Positions 33,566 through 42,229 of a stretch of DNA of 64,000 bases are shown here, piece after piece; positions within the stretch are counted from its first letter, which is position 1; each line of letters begins with the position of its first letter. A program made the position numbers and the translations under genes. Source of the stretch: Muribaculaceae bacterium (lineage in GTDB: Bacteria > Bacteroidota > Bacteroidia > Bacteroidales > Muribaculaceae); NCBI GenBank assembly GCA_017626045.1, contig JAGAJP010000013.1, positions 1-64,000 of the forward strand, given 5' to 3'. The notes beneath the pieces were generated by a model. That model had not been told where the DNA came from and did no database searches. It saw only the letters and a list, made by a program, of their open reading frames with translations.

Positions 33566-35287
33566 TCACTTTCCGCGAATCGCCAGCTGACGCCTCATGT
33601 GGCGAAAGTCGAGAGGATCGAACCCTGCCTCGTTGAGGTTCACCTGGAGATTGTGGTCATTGAGGTAAGTGCGCGGGCGCTCCTTGAATCCCGGCGACGC
33701 CACCGACAGAGTCCCGTCATATTCGGGTGTCGAGATTCCGGCTATGTCGAGAGCTGTGTGGAAATAAGACGCACTTGTGGAAATATCCTTATGGCGGTTT
33801 CGCCGCATGACACGCGTCACATCAGGATGCGCAGCCTCGTATTCATCGGACACCCAGGCGAAAAACGGCACATGCAGCTGATAGAATGATGGTCGCGGAG
33901 AGGCATGCAGGAAGAGGTTACGGTCATCGTCGAAAATGTCCTCGCCATGGTCGGCGGCATACAGAAGCGCGGAGCGCGCTCCCGATTTCTCAAGCGAACG
34001 TATCACTCTGTCGAGAAAATCATCGGTCATCAATATGGTGTTGTCATAGGCATTGACCAATGACTGACGGTATGATGCGCCGATGCCCTCGGCATGGTCG
34101 GGCAGGAACTTGCGGTGACTCTCGTCATAACGGTCAGTATAGTCGAAATGACTGCCGTAGCAGTGCACCACTATCAGTTGCTTTCGTGCGGCGCCGGCAA
34201 TCGCGCTGTCTATGGGTGTATTCATCACCAGGTCGTTGGCATACTGAGAGAAACGCTCCGGATAATCCTTGATGAAAAGGCAGGTGTCTGCCTCCTCACC
34301 GAAGAAGTCTATCAGTCCACCGCTGCGCTGCTGGTTGGAGATATAGGCAGTGGCGAACCCGGCCTCCCTGAACGCCGATATGATGCCCTTGACGCTGTAG
34401 ATGGAGTCAAACGCCGCCGATTTCAGCGGAGAGAGAAGCAGTGGCACGCTCTTATGGGTGGTGTTGCTCTCCGACATAGCACGGTCATACATCACGATAT
34501 GGTCCTGACGTTTCCAGAGTTTCGGATTCGTCTGCCGCTTGTAGCCTGCAAGTTGCCACGAACCGGCGCGTGAGGTCTCTCCCACCACGAGAACGTATAC
34601 TTCCCGCTCGTCCTTGTTGTGCCGAGGAGTGGCGCCGTAGGTGAAATCCTTTGATGTCTCCGCATAGTTTTTCATCTTCATGTCTCTGTCTACGGCAGTC
34701 GCAAGATTGCAAAGTGCATTGACAGGGAAGATATCGTCATGAGGCGAATACTTGCCGCCGGAGGCGGTGGCAATCAGCACGCATGCCACGCCACATACGG
34801 CAAAAATCGAACCGCCGCGTCTGGCGGCGTGCGTCTCGGTTTTGGAAAGACGTCCTCCGGTACAGAGAAGATATATGGCGTATCCAAGCGGGGGAAGATA
34901 GAGAATGCACACTACAGCGATGCTTCCGGCAAGGTTGCCGAGGAGTTCACCAACCTCCGAGGAGTTGGTGGTGGCGACATTCAGAAACATATCGACCGCT
35001 ATGATATCATGGCCATAAAGACCGAGCAACACAATCTGAAAGGCGCCCAGGAACATGAACGGGAACGACAGCAGCACGTTGCGGCCGATATTGCGCGAGC
35101 CGGCGATAAGGAGGATATAAAGGCCTGCGGGCAGCAACACGTTGGCGAGGCAGCCGAAGACTGACATACCCTCGGTGAAACAGAGAATCAGATTGGGGAG
35201 GAGCAGACCGAATAGCGTCATGCTCGCGAGCGCCCCCTCGGGGCGTCTGGCAAAATCTCTAAGTATGTTGGCGTCAAATTTTTTCAT
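33566..35287 (-). CDS. Phosphoethanolamine transferase-like membrane sulfatase-fold protein
   Basis: Predicted to transfer phosphoethanolamine (or a similar group) to lipid A or another envelope glycan. It has 573 residues: about five N-terminal membrane segments (residues 20-185), then a periplasmic alkaline-phosphatase-fold domain. The nucleophile is Thr 238 in LVVGETSRAG, as in EptA-type enzymes. AMSESNTTHKSVPLLLSP and the metal-binding ADHGEDIFDD follow the family. The length is close to the usual 540-580. It lies between the Omp85-barrel gene (20 bases upstream) and the DUF3943 gene, all on the minus strand. The acceptor cannot be read from sequence. Confidence 0.87.
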   Translation of the reverse strand: MKKFDANILRDFARRPEGALASMTLFGLLLPNLILCFTEGMSVFGCLANVLLPAGLYILLIAGSRNIGRNVLLSFPFMFLGAFQIVLLGLYGHDIIAVDMFLNVATTNSSEVGELLGNLAGSIAVVCILYLPPLGYAIYLLCTGGRLSKTETHAARRGGSIFAVCGVACVLIATASGGKYSPHDDIFPVNALCNLATAVDRDMKMKNYAETSKDFTYGATPRHNKDEREVYVLVVGETSRAGSWQLAGYKRQTNPKLWKRQDHIVMYDRAMSESNTTHKSVPLLLSPLKSAAFDSIYSVKGIISAFREAGFATAYISNQQRSGGLIDFFGEEADTCLFIKDYPERFSQYANDLVMNTPIDSAIAGAARKQLIVVHCYGSHFDYTDRYDESHRKFLPDHAEGIGASYRQSLVNAYDNTILMTDDFLDRVIRSLEKSGARSALLYAADHGEDIFDDDRNLFLHASPRPSFYQLHVPFFAWVSDEYEAAHPDVTRVMRRNRHKDISTSASYFHTALDIAGISTPEYDGTLSVASPGFKERPRTYLNDHNLQVNLNEAGFDPLDFRHMRRQLAIRGK

Positions 35288-35307
35288 AACGATTAAGGTT
35301 TAAAGGA

Positions 35308-36546
35308 TTAGAATGCTTCATTGATGTTGAATATTATGCCGGACTCCCCTTTGCCGAAACCGTAGTCAAGCCGGACATTTACGTTTTTCTTGAATTCCCA
35401 CCGTATTCCGATACCGCCGTTTGGAAGAAGCTCGTTGAAATGGATTCCCTTGCTGCGGAACACCGAGCCAACGCCGCCCCACACCACGACACCCCATCGT
35501 TTCCAGATCTTCTGACGAAGTTCCACAGTGAAATCGATGGCGTTTTTGTCACGGTAACGGTTTTCGTAATAACCGCGCATCGTGTAGCTTCCGCCTACCG
35601 ACGACAGCATGCTCCAGGGGGGATTTCCGTAGGTGAATCTTCCATGGACACGTCCCGCGAATGTGGAGTTCTTCCACATGGGGAAATAAATGTTTCCGCT
35701 GAACTCTGTAAGTGAGAATGAGTGGTTTCCGTTTCCAAAGACACGCGGGAAGAACTTCTGCTCGAGACTCAGCAGGACACCCTTCTTTGGAGCCGTGAGG
35801 TTGTCGCGTGTGTCATAGTTGATAGCAACGCCTGCTCCCACACTGGTATTGGTGAACGGCTGTCCCTGCCAGAGAGCGGAGTCGCCCACAATCTTCGAGG
35901 CGCTCACATGGTCCACATCGGCTGTCGGTCCGACATATAGATTGTCAGCGAGGCGCCAGAGAGCCTGAGCTTTTGCTCGTATGGAAAATTCTGTATACTT
36001 GGTCTCGTTGGAGGATAAGGAGCAGTTCTCATAGCCAATACCCCAGAACTTGGTGGGGAAATGCACGAAATCGAGGTCATAGTTGAGTCTCATGCCTCCG
36101 GAGCAAGAGATATGATGGCCGGAGAGACCTATCGAGAAGAGCAATGAGGTTGAGATGTCACCGTAGATAGAAATATTTGAAGGCATGCAGAGGGAGTCGC
36201 CCGGATTGGTGCGGTAGACCGCCGCCGCCACAAGACCGATGCCGAACTTAGCCTCGCTGCTGTAGAACGGACCGCCAAGGAAACTGAAATCAATCTTTTT
36301 ATGAGATTTTTCCTTATTGGAATCGTCGAGATATTCGAGGATGGCGTTGATGAAATTCTTCTTGCGAGGTCTTGACTCATCGCCGGAGGTGGTGGCGCCG
36401 TCGAGTATCACTTTGTTTTCCGTTTTCGTTAGATTATCCTTTCTGCCAGGCTCCGTCGACGACTCGCCGAAAGCGGCAACGCCGGAAACCGACATTGTCA
36501 CCGCCAGAAGCGCGAGACGAATAGATATGTGGAGTCTTTTGTTCAT
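35308..36546 (-). CDS. Omp85-superfamily outer-membrane barrel without POTRA domains
   Basis: A 412-residue outer-membrane beta-barrel protein. A signal peptide occupies about the first 26 residues (cleavage near VAAFG), followed by a short polar linker. From about residue 85 there is a 16-strand type barrel with alternating aromatic strands. Near residue 325 is MRGYYENRYRDKN, the Omp85 loop-6 motif. The C-terminal strands end GKGESGIIFNINEAF. There is no room for POTRA domains, so it is not BamA itself; it resembles the short BamA/TamA-related surface antigens of Bacteroidetes. It is first in the operon with the phosphoethanolamine-transferase-like and DUF3943 genes. Confidence 0.82.
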   Translation of the reverse strand: MNKRLHISIRLALLAVTMSVSGVAAFGESSTEPGRKDNLTKTENKVILDGATTSGDESRPRKKNFINAILEYLDDSNKEKSHKKIDFSFLGGPFYSSEAKFGIGLVAAAVYRTNPGDSLCMPSNISIYGDISTSLLFSIGLSGHHISCSGGMRLNYDLDFVHFPTKFWGIGYENCSLSSNETKYTEFSIRAKAQALWRLADNLYVGPTADVDHVSASKIVGDSALWQGQPFTNTSVGAGVAINYDTRDNLTAPKKGVLLSLEQKFFPRVFGNGNHSFSLTEFSGNIYFPMWKNSTFAGRVHGRFTYGNPPWSMLSSVGGSYTMRGYYENRYRDKNAIDFTVELRQKIWKRWGVVVWGGVGSVFRSKGIHFNELLPNGGIGIRWEFKKNVNVRLDYGFGKGESGIIFNINEAF

Positions 36547-36722
36547 AGTTTATAGTTTTTTTAACTTTCGGCAATATCCGTTAAAGAATAATCGTAAAAA
36601 AGACCGATATTTTTGACCTTCTTTGCAATTAGAACAATCAGAGAGGTCAAAAGAAAAACGCAGGACGAGTGAAAAAGAAAAATAGAACAAAAATTTAATA
36701 TAATTTTAACAGGCGTGAAAAT

Positions 36723-36781
36723 GAATTGAAAATTGAGAATTGAAAATTGAGAATTGAAAATTGAGAATTGAGAATTGAGAA
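36723..36781. repeat. AATTGAR 7-mer tract
   Basis: About eight clean 7-base units alternating AATTGAA and AATTGAG, in the gap between divergent genes. It is the longest uninterrupted 7-mer tract in the window. Confidence 0.85.
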
Positions 36782-36822
36782 CTTTATCGGGCGGGGTACT
36801 TCTGTGTTCAGGTGCTTCTGTA

Positions 36823-36844
36823 GCGAGGAATTCGAATTCCTCGC
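36823..36844. repeat. Palindromic element GCGAGGAATTC/GAATTCCTCGC
   Basis: A perfect 22-base palindrome followed, 9 bases later, by GTGACATTG. Both the GAGGA-TT-AA-TCCTC pattern and GTGACATTG recur in the inverted repeat at 41030-41125, so this may be a degraded member of the same repeat family. A second small hairpin (GCTTTTCAA/TTGAAAAGC) lies near 36874-36900. Confidence 0.6.
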
Positions 36845-36971
36845 CCCCGGTAGTGACATTGCATGAGCCGAGCTTTTCAACCGGGTTATTTGAAAAGCTA
36901 CGTTATGAAGGGCCTTATGTATTAAAATGTGTTAAATTTAAAACAGATTTGGGTTAAAACCCACTGAAAAA

Positions 36972-37003
36972 TTTGGATATATAGTGAAGAGTTGTTAAAT
37001 TTG
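36972..37003 (+). promoter_or_regulatory. Promoter of the DUF3575 gene
   Basis: TTTG at 36972-36975, 20-base spacer, TAAATTTG at 36996-37003: an exact match to the phylum consensus. The predicted start near 37010 leaves a leader of about 70 bases. Confidence 0.75.
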
Positions 37004-37080
37004 GAGTTCTATTAATTGGAATGCCAACAAAAAACAGTAGTAGTTCGATGAATAATCGAGACAGAATGTGACACATTACC

Positions 37081-37704
37081 ATGATAAGAACTCTGATAAC
37101 CACAGCAACAGCGGCAATCGCATTGGCAATAGCGACAATGGCGGCACTTTTACTGACGTCATCTGAAGCTGCGGGACAGGTCGCCGTGAAGACAAACCTT
37201 CTGTATGACGCCACCACGACTCCCAACCTCGGACTGGAGGTGGCTGTGGGGCGCAAGAACACCCTCAATGTGGTATACGGCATCAATCCATGGACCTTCA
37301 ACGAAGGCAGGAAGGTGAAGCACTGGGTGGTGCAGCCGGAATACCGTTGGTGGCTCTGCAGCGCATACAACGGACATTTCTTTGGCGTTCACGCACTCGG
37401 CGGACAGTATAACGCCTGCAAAGTAGACCTCCCGGTGCCGGGGGCATTCTTCGGCGGCGACAACCTGCGCCGGGAAGTGAAGAACTCGCGCTACCAGGGA
37501 TGGTTTGCCGGAGCCGGAGTCACATACGGCTATCAATGGATTTTCTCACGACATTTCAACATGGAGGCGGAGATCGGAGTAGGCTACGGACACCTGTGGT
37601 ATGACCGGTATCCCTGCGCCTCATGCGGCACGAAGATAAGCGAGGGAGGCACCAACTATGTGGGAGTCACCAAGGCAGGTCTTTCGCTTATGTATTTATT
37701 TTGA
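37081..37704 (+). CDS. DUF3575 domain protein
   Basis: A 207-residue outer-membrane or surface protein. It has a signal peptide (about 1-32, ending AAGQ), then the DUF3575 core: AVKTNLLYDATTTPNLGLEVAVG, PEYRWWLC, FFGVHALGGQYN, and a C-terminal WYDRYPCASCG-x-YVGVTKAGLSLMYLF. The final Phe and alternating strands suggest a small barrel. Relatives usually lie with DUF3868 and fimbrillin genes in fimbrial loci. Here the only such neighbour is the broken gene 20 bases downstream. The gene itself appears intact and has its own promoter. Confidence 0.85.
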   Translation: MIRTLITTATAAIALAIATMAALLLTSSEAAGQVAVKTNLLYDATTTPNLGLEVAVGRKNTLNVVYGINPWTFNEGRKVKHWVVQPEYRWWLCSAYNGHFFGVHALGGQYNACKVDLPVPGAFFGGDNLRREVKNSRYQGWFAGAGVTYGYQWIFSRHFNMEAEIGVGYGHLWYDRYPCASCGTKISEGGTNYVGVTKAGLSLMYLF

Positions 37705-37724
37705 CGGATAGGTAGGACAGCAAA

Positions 37725-38134
37725 ATGAAGAAATACACCGCAATGCTGATATTTGCACTGTCGCTGCTGACGTCGGCGACACTCTCCGCATCCTCTTCCG
37801 TAGGCATCAGGAACCTCAGTCTCCAGAGAGGAGAAGGGAGGGTAACGGTAAGCGTGGATTTTGTGCTCGACGCACTGAAACTCGGAAGCAACCGGCAGAT
37901 ATACATCACACCGGTGATAAGCGACAGCGCGGGATAGCTCTCGGACTGAACCCGGCATCGGAGATGCTTCGCGCATATATCACCCCCTCGGTGACATCAC
38001 TGCCCGTGGAGATTCACGAAGGACGGGCGAGAGTACAGTACGAGGTAGACCGCACGGAACTCCACGAGCAGCCCTACAGATGCTCCAACGGCAAAATTAT
38101 CGACAACCGCGCTGAACTGAAAGTAAATTCATAA
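37725..38134 (+). pseudogene. Broken DUF3868-like gene
   Basis: The first frame (37725-37937) gives 70 residues with a signal peptide and a DUF3868-like start (VGIRNLSLQRGEGRVTVSVD, LKLGSNRQIYITPV), then stops at TAG. A second frame, shifted by two bases, runs from 37931 to 38134 and encodes a clearly coding-like tail (LGLNPASEMLRAYITPS, VQYEVDRTELHEQPY, CSNGKIIDNRAELK). Together they give about 137 residues, far shorter than full-length relatives, so a large internal deletion with a frameshift is likely. It follows the DUF3575 gene, the normal order in fimbrial loci. The assignment of the first part is fairly firm, that of the tail weaker. Confidence 0.6.
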
Positions 38135-38173
38135 TTCTTTTAAGCGCCAAAATGTTGAATTTCAGCTGGTAAT

Positions 38174-38206
38174 AATTATGCATTATGCATTATGCATTAT
38201 ACATTA
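38174..38206. repeat. ATTATGC 7-mer tract
   Basis: Three exact 7-base units of ATTATGC plus a degenerate one, just upstream of the topoisomerase promoter. This is the reverse orientation of the tract after purL. Confidence 0.75.
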
Positions 38207-38216
38207 TCCTTAAAAA

Positions 38217-38248
38217 TTTGCACTAAAAAGGAATTTTTTGTATTTTTG
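38217..38248 (+). promoter_or_regulatory. Promoter of the topoisomerase IV A gene
   Basis: TTTG at 38217-38220, 20-base spacer, TATTTTTG at 38241-38248. The ATG is at 38256, so the message would have only a few untranslated bases. Confidence 0.8.
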
Positions 38249-38255
38249 TGCAATT

Positions 38256-41012
38256 ATGGCCGAGAACGACAATATTGAACTGAACGAAGAGACATTACAG
38301 ACCTCCGGCGACATCGCCGCCGGAGAAGAGGACGCCATGCTTGAAGCAGAGGCGAACGCAGACATACCTGAGAAACCCGTGCCCACCTACCGAGTGCCGG
38401 GAGCCGGCGACAAAAAACACCAACTGTCGGGAATGTTCCGTAACTGGTATCTCGAATACGCCAGTTACGTGATTCTCGAACGCGCTGTGCCGAACATCGA
38501 AGACGGACTGAAACCCGTGCAGCGTCGCATCCTCCACACGATGGAGACCCTCGACGACGGCAGATACAACAAGGTCGCCAACATTGTGGGCAGCACCATG
38601 AGCTATCACCCCCACGGCGACGCCTCGATCGGCGACGCGCTTGTACAGTTGGGCCAGAAGGAACTGCTCATCGACACGCAGGGAAACTGGGGCAACATAC
38701 TGACGGGAGACTCCGCCGCCGCGCCGCGATATATCGAGGCGCGCCTGAGCGAGTTTGCTCTCGAGACACTATTCTCCCCGAAAATCACCGAATGGCAGCC
38801 GAGCTACGACGGCAGGAAAAAAGAACCGGTGACACTTCCGGTGAAGTTCCCGCTGCTGCTTGCCCAGGGAGTGGAGGGAATAGCCGTGGGTCTCAACAGC
38901 AAGATACTGCCACACAACTTCAACGAGATTGCCGACGCCTCCATCCATTACCTGAAAGGCGAGAGCTTCAGCCTGCTGCCCGACTTCCAGACCGGCGGCA
39001 TGATGGACGCGTCGCGCTACAACGACGGTGCACGCGGCGGCTCGGTACGCGTGAGGGCGAAGATAGAGAAAATCGACAGCAAGACCCTCGCCATCCGCGA
39101 GCTCCCCTTCGGCAAGACTACCGCATCCCTTATCGAGACGATACTGAAGGCAATGGAGAAGGGGAAGATAAAGGTCCGGAAGGTAGACGACAATACATCT
39201 GCCACGGCTGAGATTCTCGTGCATCTCGCCCCCGGAGCCTCGAGCGACAAGACCATCGACGCGCTGTATACGTTTACCGACTGCGAGGTGTCGATCTCGC
39301 CAAACTGCTGCGTGATATGGGACAAAAAGCCCCGGTTCCTTACCGTGAGCGATGTGCTGAAATTCTCCGCCGACCGTACGCGGGAACTGCTCCACCGCGA
39401 ACTTGAGATAAAACTCGGAGAACTCCGGGAGACACGTCTCTTCTCCAGTCTTGAGAAGATATTCATCGAGGAGAGGATGTATAAGGACCGGCAGATAGAG
39501 ACCGCTGCAGAAATGGAAAGCGCCGTGGCGCGACTTGTGGAACTCTTCGAGCCTTTCCGCCCCGGTTTCTTCCGCGAGGTGACCCTCGACGACTTCATGC
39601 GTCTTTGGGAAATCAAGATGGGGCGCATACTGAAATTCAACTCCGAGAAGGCAGACGAGAGGATAGCGGAACTCGACCGGCAGATAGAACGCATCTGCCA
39701 CGACCTCGACCACATCACTGAATACACCATCGACTGGTATGCCCACTTGAAAGAGAAATATGGCGCGTCGTTCCCGCGCCGTACCGTGGTGAGAGGATTC
39801 GACTCCATCGTAGCCACCAAGGTGGCGGAGGCAAACAAACGCCTGTATTTCGATAAGGAGGGAGGATTCATCGGCACGGGACTCAAGGACGCGGAGTTCA
39901 AGTTCACATGCTCCGACATCGACGACGTGCTGGTGGTGTATCGCGACGGCACCTACAGGATTTCGAAAGTGCAGGAAAAGCTCTACGTCGGCAAGAAGGT
40001 GATTCATGTGGGACTGTTCAAGAAAAACGACAAGCGAACGATCTACAACGTGATATACCGCAACGGAAAGGCTGGCATATATTACAAGAAACGGTTTTTC
40101 ATCACCGGCCTCACACGCGACAAGGACTACAACATGACCAAGGGAGAGGCGGGAAGCCGCATAGAGTGGATGACCGTGAACCCCAACGGCGAGGCGGAGA
40201 CCGTGAAGGTGCTTCTGAAAGACGAGCCGGGACCCGACGGCAGGAAGCCGCGCAACCGCGAGGTGTCGGTGGACTTCGCAGCCCTCGACATAAAGGGTAA
40301 GGACTCGCTCGGAAACCTTGTCACCAAGTTTGCCGTGCAGTCGGTGACTCTCGACAAGAAAGGCACCTCCACGCTCGGCGGACGCGACGTATGGTTTGAC
40401 CGCGACGTGCTGCGCCTCAACTACGACGGACGTGGCGTGAAGTTAGGCTCCTTCCTCGGCGAGGACCTGGTGCTCGTCATCACGAAGGATGGAGAATACT
40501 ATACCACCGGTTTCTCTGAAGAGAACCATTATGACGACAATATCCTCCGCATAGAGAAGTTTGACAAGAGGAAGGTCTGGACGCTCGCCCTCCACGACGC
40601 CGACTTAGGGTATCCCTACCTGAAACGCTTCCAGTTCGAGCCATCCAAAAATCCCCAGCGCTTCGTGGGCACAAGTCCCGCGTCTGACATCATACTGCTT
40701 ACCGACACGCCGTATGCGCGTCTTCAGGTGAAGTTCGGAGGCAACGACTCGGTGCGTCCCGAGATGGAGATCGAGGCTGAGGACTTCATCGCCGTCAAGG
40801 GATTCAAGGCAAAGGGAAAACGCATCACCACCTGGCAGGTGGAGGAGATAACGGAACTGGAGCCCCTGCGCCACCCCGAGCCGGAGGATACCGCGCAGTC
40901 GGAGACCACTGAGAGTCCGGAGGAAGAGGGTACGGAGAGTCCGGAGGAAGAGGGGGAAGAGTCCGCGCCTCAGTCTCCGACGGTTGTAGACGGAAATCTT
41001 TTCGACTTCTGA
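38256..41012 (+). CDS. parC: Type IIA topoisomerase subunit A, ParC-like
   Basis: The DNA breaking and rejoining subunit of a type II topoisomerase. It has 918 residues from the ATG at 38256 (the earlier in-frame TTG lies inside the promoter). The breakage-reunion domain has the family block MSYHPHGDAS, and the catalytic Tyr 159 lies in APRYIEARLSEF. A coiled-coil arm (about 380-500) and a C-terminal propeller-like region follow. The GyrA box that marks gyrase is not visible, so topoisomerase IV is preferred, but gyrase-like naming is also used for this Bacteroidetes group. The last 60 residues are very acidic, with a short repeat (SPEEEGTESPEEEGEES), before a final GNLFDF. The N-terminal 45 residues are also acidic and probably disordered. 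Confidence 0.88.
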   Translation: MAENDNIELNEETLQTSGDIAAGEEDAMLEAEANADIPEKPVPTYRVPGAGDKKHQLSGMFRNWYLEYASYVILERAVPNIEDGLKPVQRRILHTMETLDDGRYNKVANIVGSTMSYHPHGDASIGDALVQLGQKELLIDTQGNWGNILTGDSAAAPRYIEARLSEFALETLFSPKITEWQPSYDGRKKEPVTLPVKFPLLLAQGVEGIAVGLNSKILPHNFNEIADASIHYLKGESFSLLPDFQTGGMMDASRYNDGARGGSVRVRAKIEKIDSKTLAIRELPFGKTTASLIETILKAMEKGKIKVRKVDDNTSATAEILVHLAPGASSDKTIDALYTFTDCEVSISPNCCVIWDKKPRFLTVSDVLKFSADRTRELLHRELEIKLGELRETRLFSSLEKIFIEERMYKDRQIETAAEMESAVARLVELFEPFRPGFFREVTLDDFMRLWEIKMGRILKFNSEKADERIAELDRQIERICHDLDHITEYTIDWYAHLKEKYGASFPRRTVVRGFDSIVATKVAEANKRLYFDKEGGFIGTGLKDAEFKFTCSDIDDVLVVYRDGTYRISKVQEKLYVGKKVIHVGLFKKNDKRTIYNVIYRNGKAGIYYKKRFFITGLTRDKDYNMTKGEAGSRIEWMTVNPNGEAETVKVLLKDEPGPDGRKPRNREVSVDFAALDIKGKDSLGNLVTKFAVQSVTLDKKGTSTLGGRDVWFDRDVLRLNYDGRGVKLGSFLGEDLVLVITKDGEYYTTGFSEENHYDDNILRIEKFDKRKVWTLALHDADLGYPYLKRFQFEPSKNPQRFVGTSPASDIILLTDTPYARLQVKFGGNDSVRPEMEIEAEDFIAVKGFKAKGKRITTWQVEEITELEPLRHPEPEDTAQSETTESPEEEGTESPEEEGEESAPQSPTVVDGNLFDF

Positions 41013-41029
41013 GAACACCAGGAGTGAGT

Positions 41030-41125
41030 AACTGGGAGTGAGGATTTACAAATCCTCACATGTGTTAGCGGAGTTGTGGTGACATTGACTTTGTGGTGAG
41101 GATTTGTAAATCCTCACTCCCAGTT
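41030..41125. repeat. Nested inverted repeat (MITE- or REP-like)
   Basis: Arms 41030-41059 and 41096-41125 are perfect 30-base reverse complements around a 36-base spacer. Each arm itself contains a near-palindrome (GTGAGGATTT, two bases, AAATCCTCAC). The spacer contains GTGACATTG, also found next to the palindrome at 36823. No ORF lies inside. It is either a small non-autonomous mobile element or a REP-type element; it could also end topoisomerase transcription. Confidence 0.7.
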
Positions 41126-41197
41126 CCTCAACCCAGTGAATTCACTCCCGGTAAATCTGACAGCGGAAATGTGTTAATATTAGGATATTGGAGGCTT

Positions 41198-42229
41198 ATG
41201 AGAATACTATTGCATATAATATTTGGAATTGTGCTACTTGGATGCGCTGCCAGCTGTGTCGACGACGGCAGGCAGGTAAACGATCCGGAGGGAAACTTCG
41301 AGTCGCTGTGGCGCACTATCGACGAGCACTACTGCTTCTTCCGCGAGAAGGGTATCGACTGGGACTCGGTGTATCGCGAATACCGTCCGATGGTGGACAG
41401 CGAGACCGACTTCCTTGAACTCTACAGCATCTGCTCCGCGATGCTCGACGAACTGAAGGACGGACACGTCAACCTGACATCGGCGTTCAACACCTCCTAC
41501 TACCGCAAATGGTGGAGCGACTACCCGCAGGACTTCCGTCTGCGCACCATCCAGGAGGATTACCTTAAGTTCAACTATCTCCAGACGTGCGGCATCAGTT
41601 ATGCGATGCTCCCCGACACCATAGGATACATGTATTATCCCTCCTTCTCATACGAAATCGGCAACCTTAACCTGGACTATATCCTCGCCCTGCTGCATAA
41701 GAGCAAAGGGCTGATCATCGACATCCGCGACAACGGAGGTGGAGAACTGACCAACATCAAAACTCTCGTGAGCCGTCTGATCAAGACGAGGGTTTCGGGT
41801 GGCAGCATCCGTCACAAGACAGGACCCGGACACAATGAGTTCTCCGAACCCTACGAGATATTCTATGACCCGTGCGACACGGTACGCATCTCGTATCTCG
41901 ACCGCCCGGTGGCTGTGCTGACCAACCGCAGCTGCTACAGTGCAGCCAACGACTTCGTGGCAGTGATGAAGACGCTGCCCAACGTCAGCATCATCGGAGC
42001 GCGGACCGGCGGAGGAGGAGGTCTCCCCTTCAATTCCGAGATGCCGATAGGCTGGAACGTACGCTTCTCGGCATGCCCCATGACGGCACCCGGCGGCGGC
42101 ATCACGGAATTCGGCATCGAGCCTTCCGAGGGCTGCGAGGTGCACGCCCCCGACCGCGACCTAATCCGCGGAAAGGATGCCATCCTCGACTTCGCCATCC
42201 GCAAAATACTCTCTGAAATTGAGAATTGA
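41198..42229 (+). CDS. S41 family peptidase, lipoprotein
   Basis: A C-terminal-processing-type serine protease anchored to the membrane. From the ATG at 41198 it has 343 residues; a longer in-frame extension to 41093 runs through the inverted repeat and is unlikely. The lipobox is IVLLGC, lipidated Cys 16. An N-terminal helical region (about 30-95, ending LKDGHVNL) precedes the TSPc domain with LIIDIRDNGGGEL. The likely nucleophile is Ser 248 in SCYSAANDF. The following GARTGGGGGLP has Gly where classical CtpA enzymes carry the catalytic Lys, so a different base would be used, as in tricorn-like relatives. No clear PDZ domain. Its TGA stop lies in an AATTGAG repeat. Confidence 0.85.
   Translation: MRILLHIIFGIVLLGCAASCVDDGRQVNDPEGNFESLWRTIDEHYCFFREKGIDWDSVYREYRPMVDSETDFLELYSICSAMLDELKDGHVNLTSAFNTSYYRKWWSDYPQDFRLRTIQEDYLKFNYLQTCGISYAMLPDTIGYMYYPSFSYEIGNLNLDYILALLHKSKGLIIDIRDNGGGELTNIKTLVSRLIKTRVSGGSIRHKTGPGHNEFSEPYEIFYDPCDTVRISYLDRPVAVLTNRSCYSAANDFVAVMKTLPNVSIIGARTGGGGGLPFNSEMPIGWNVRFSACPMTAPGGGITEFGIEPSEGCEVHAPDRDLIRGKDAILDFAIRKILSEIEN

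Larger units (their letters stand above)
36547..37080. other. 534-base divergent intergenic region
   Basis: Between the minus-strand Omp85 gene and the plus-strand DUF3575 gene. It holds the 7-mer tract, the palindromic element and the promoter listed separately. I see no supported gene here, and no convincing minus-strand promoter. Confidence 0.6.

Noticed and set aside
37725..37937. Treating the 70-codon frame as an intact small gene
   Set aside because: A coding-like continuation in another frame directly follows and the family is much longer, so a broken gene is the better reading.
41030..41125. Insertion sequence
   Set aside because: Only 96 bases with no transposase; at most a non-autonomous element.
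41093..41197. Upstream extension of the S41 peptidase
   Set aside because: The extra 35 residues are encoded by the right arm of the inverted repeat, and they would place the lipoprotein signal peptide internally.
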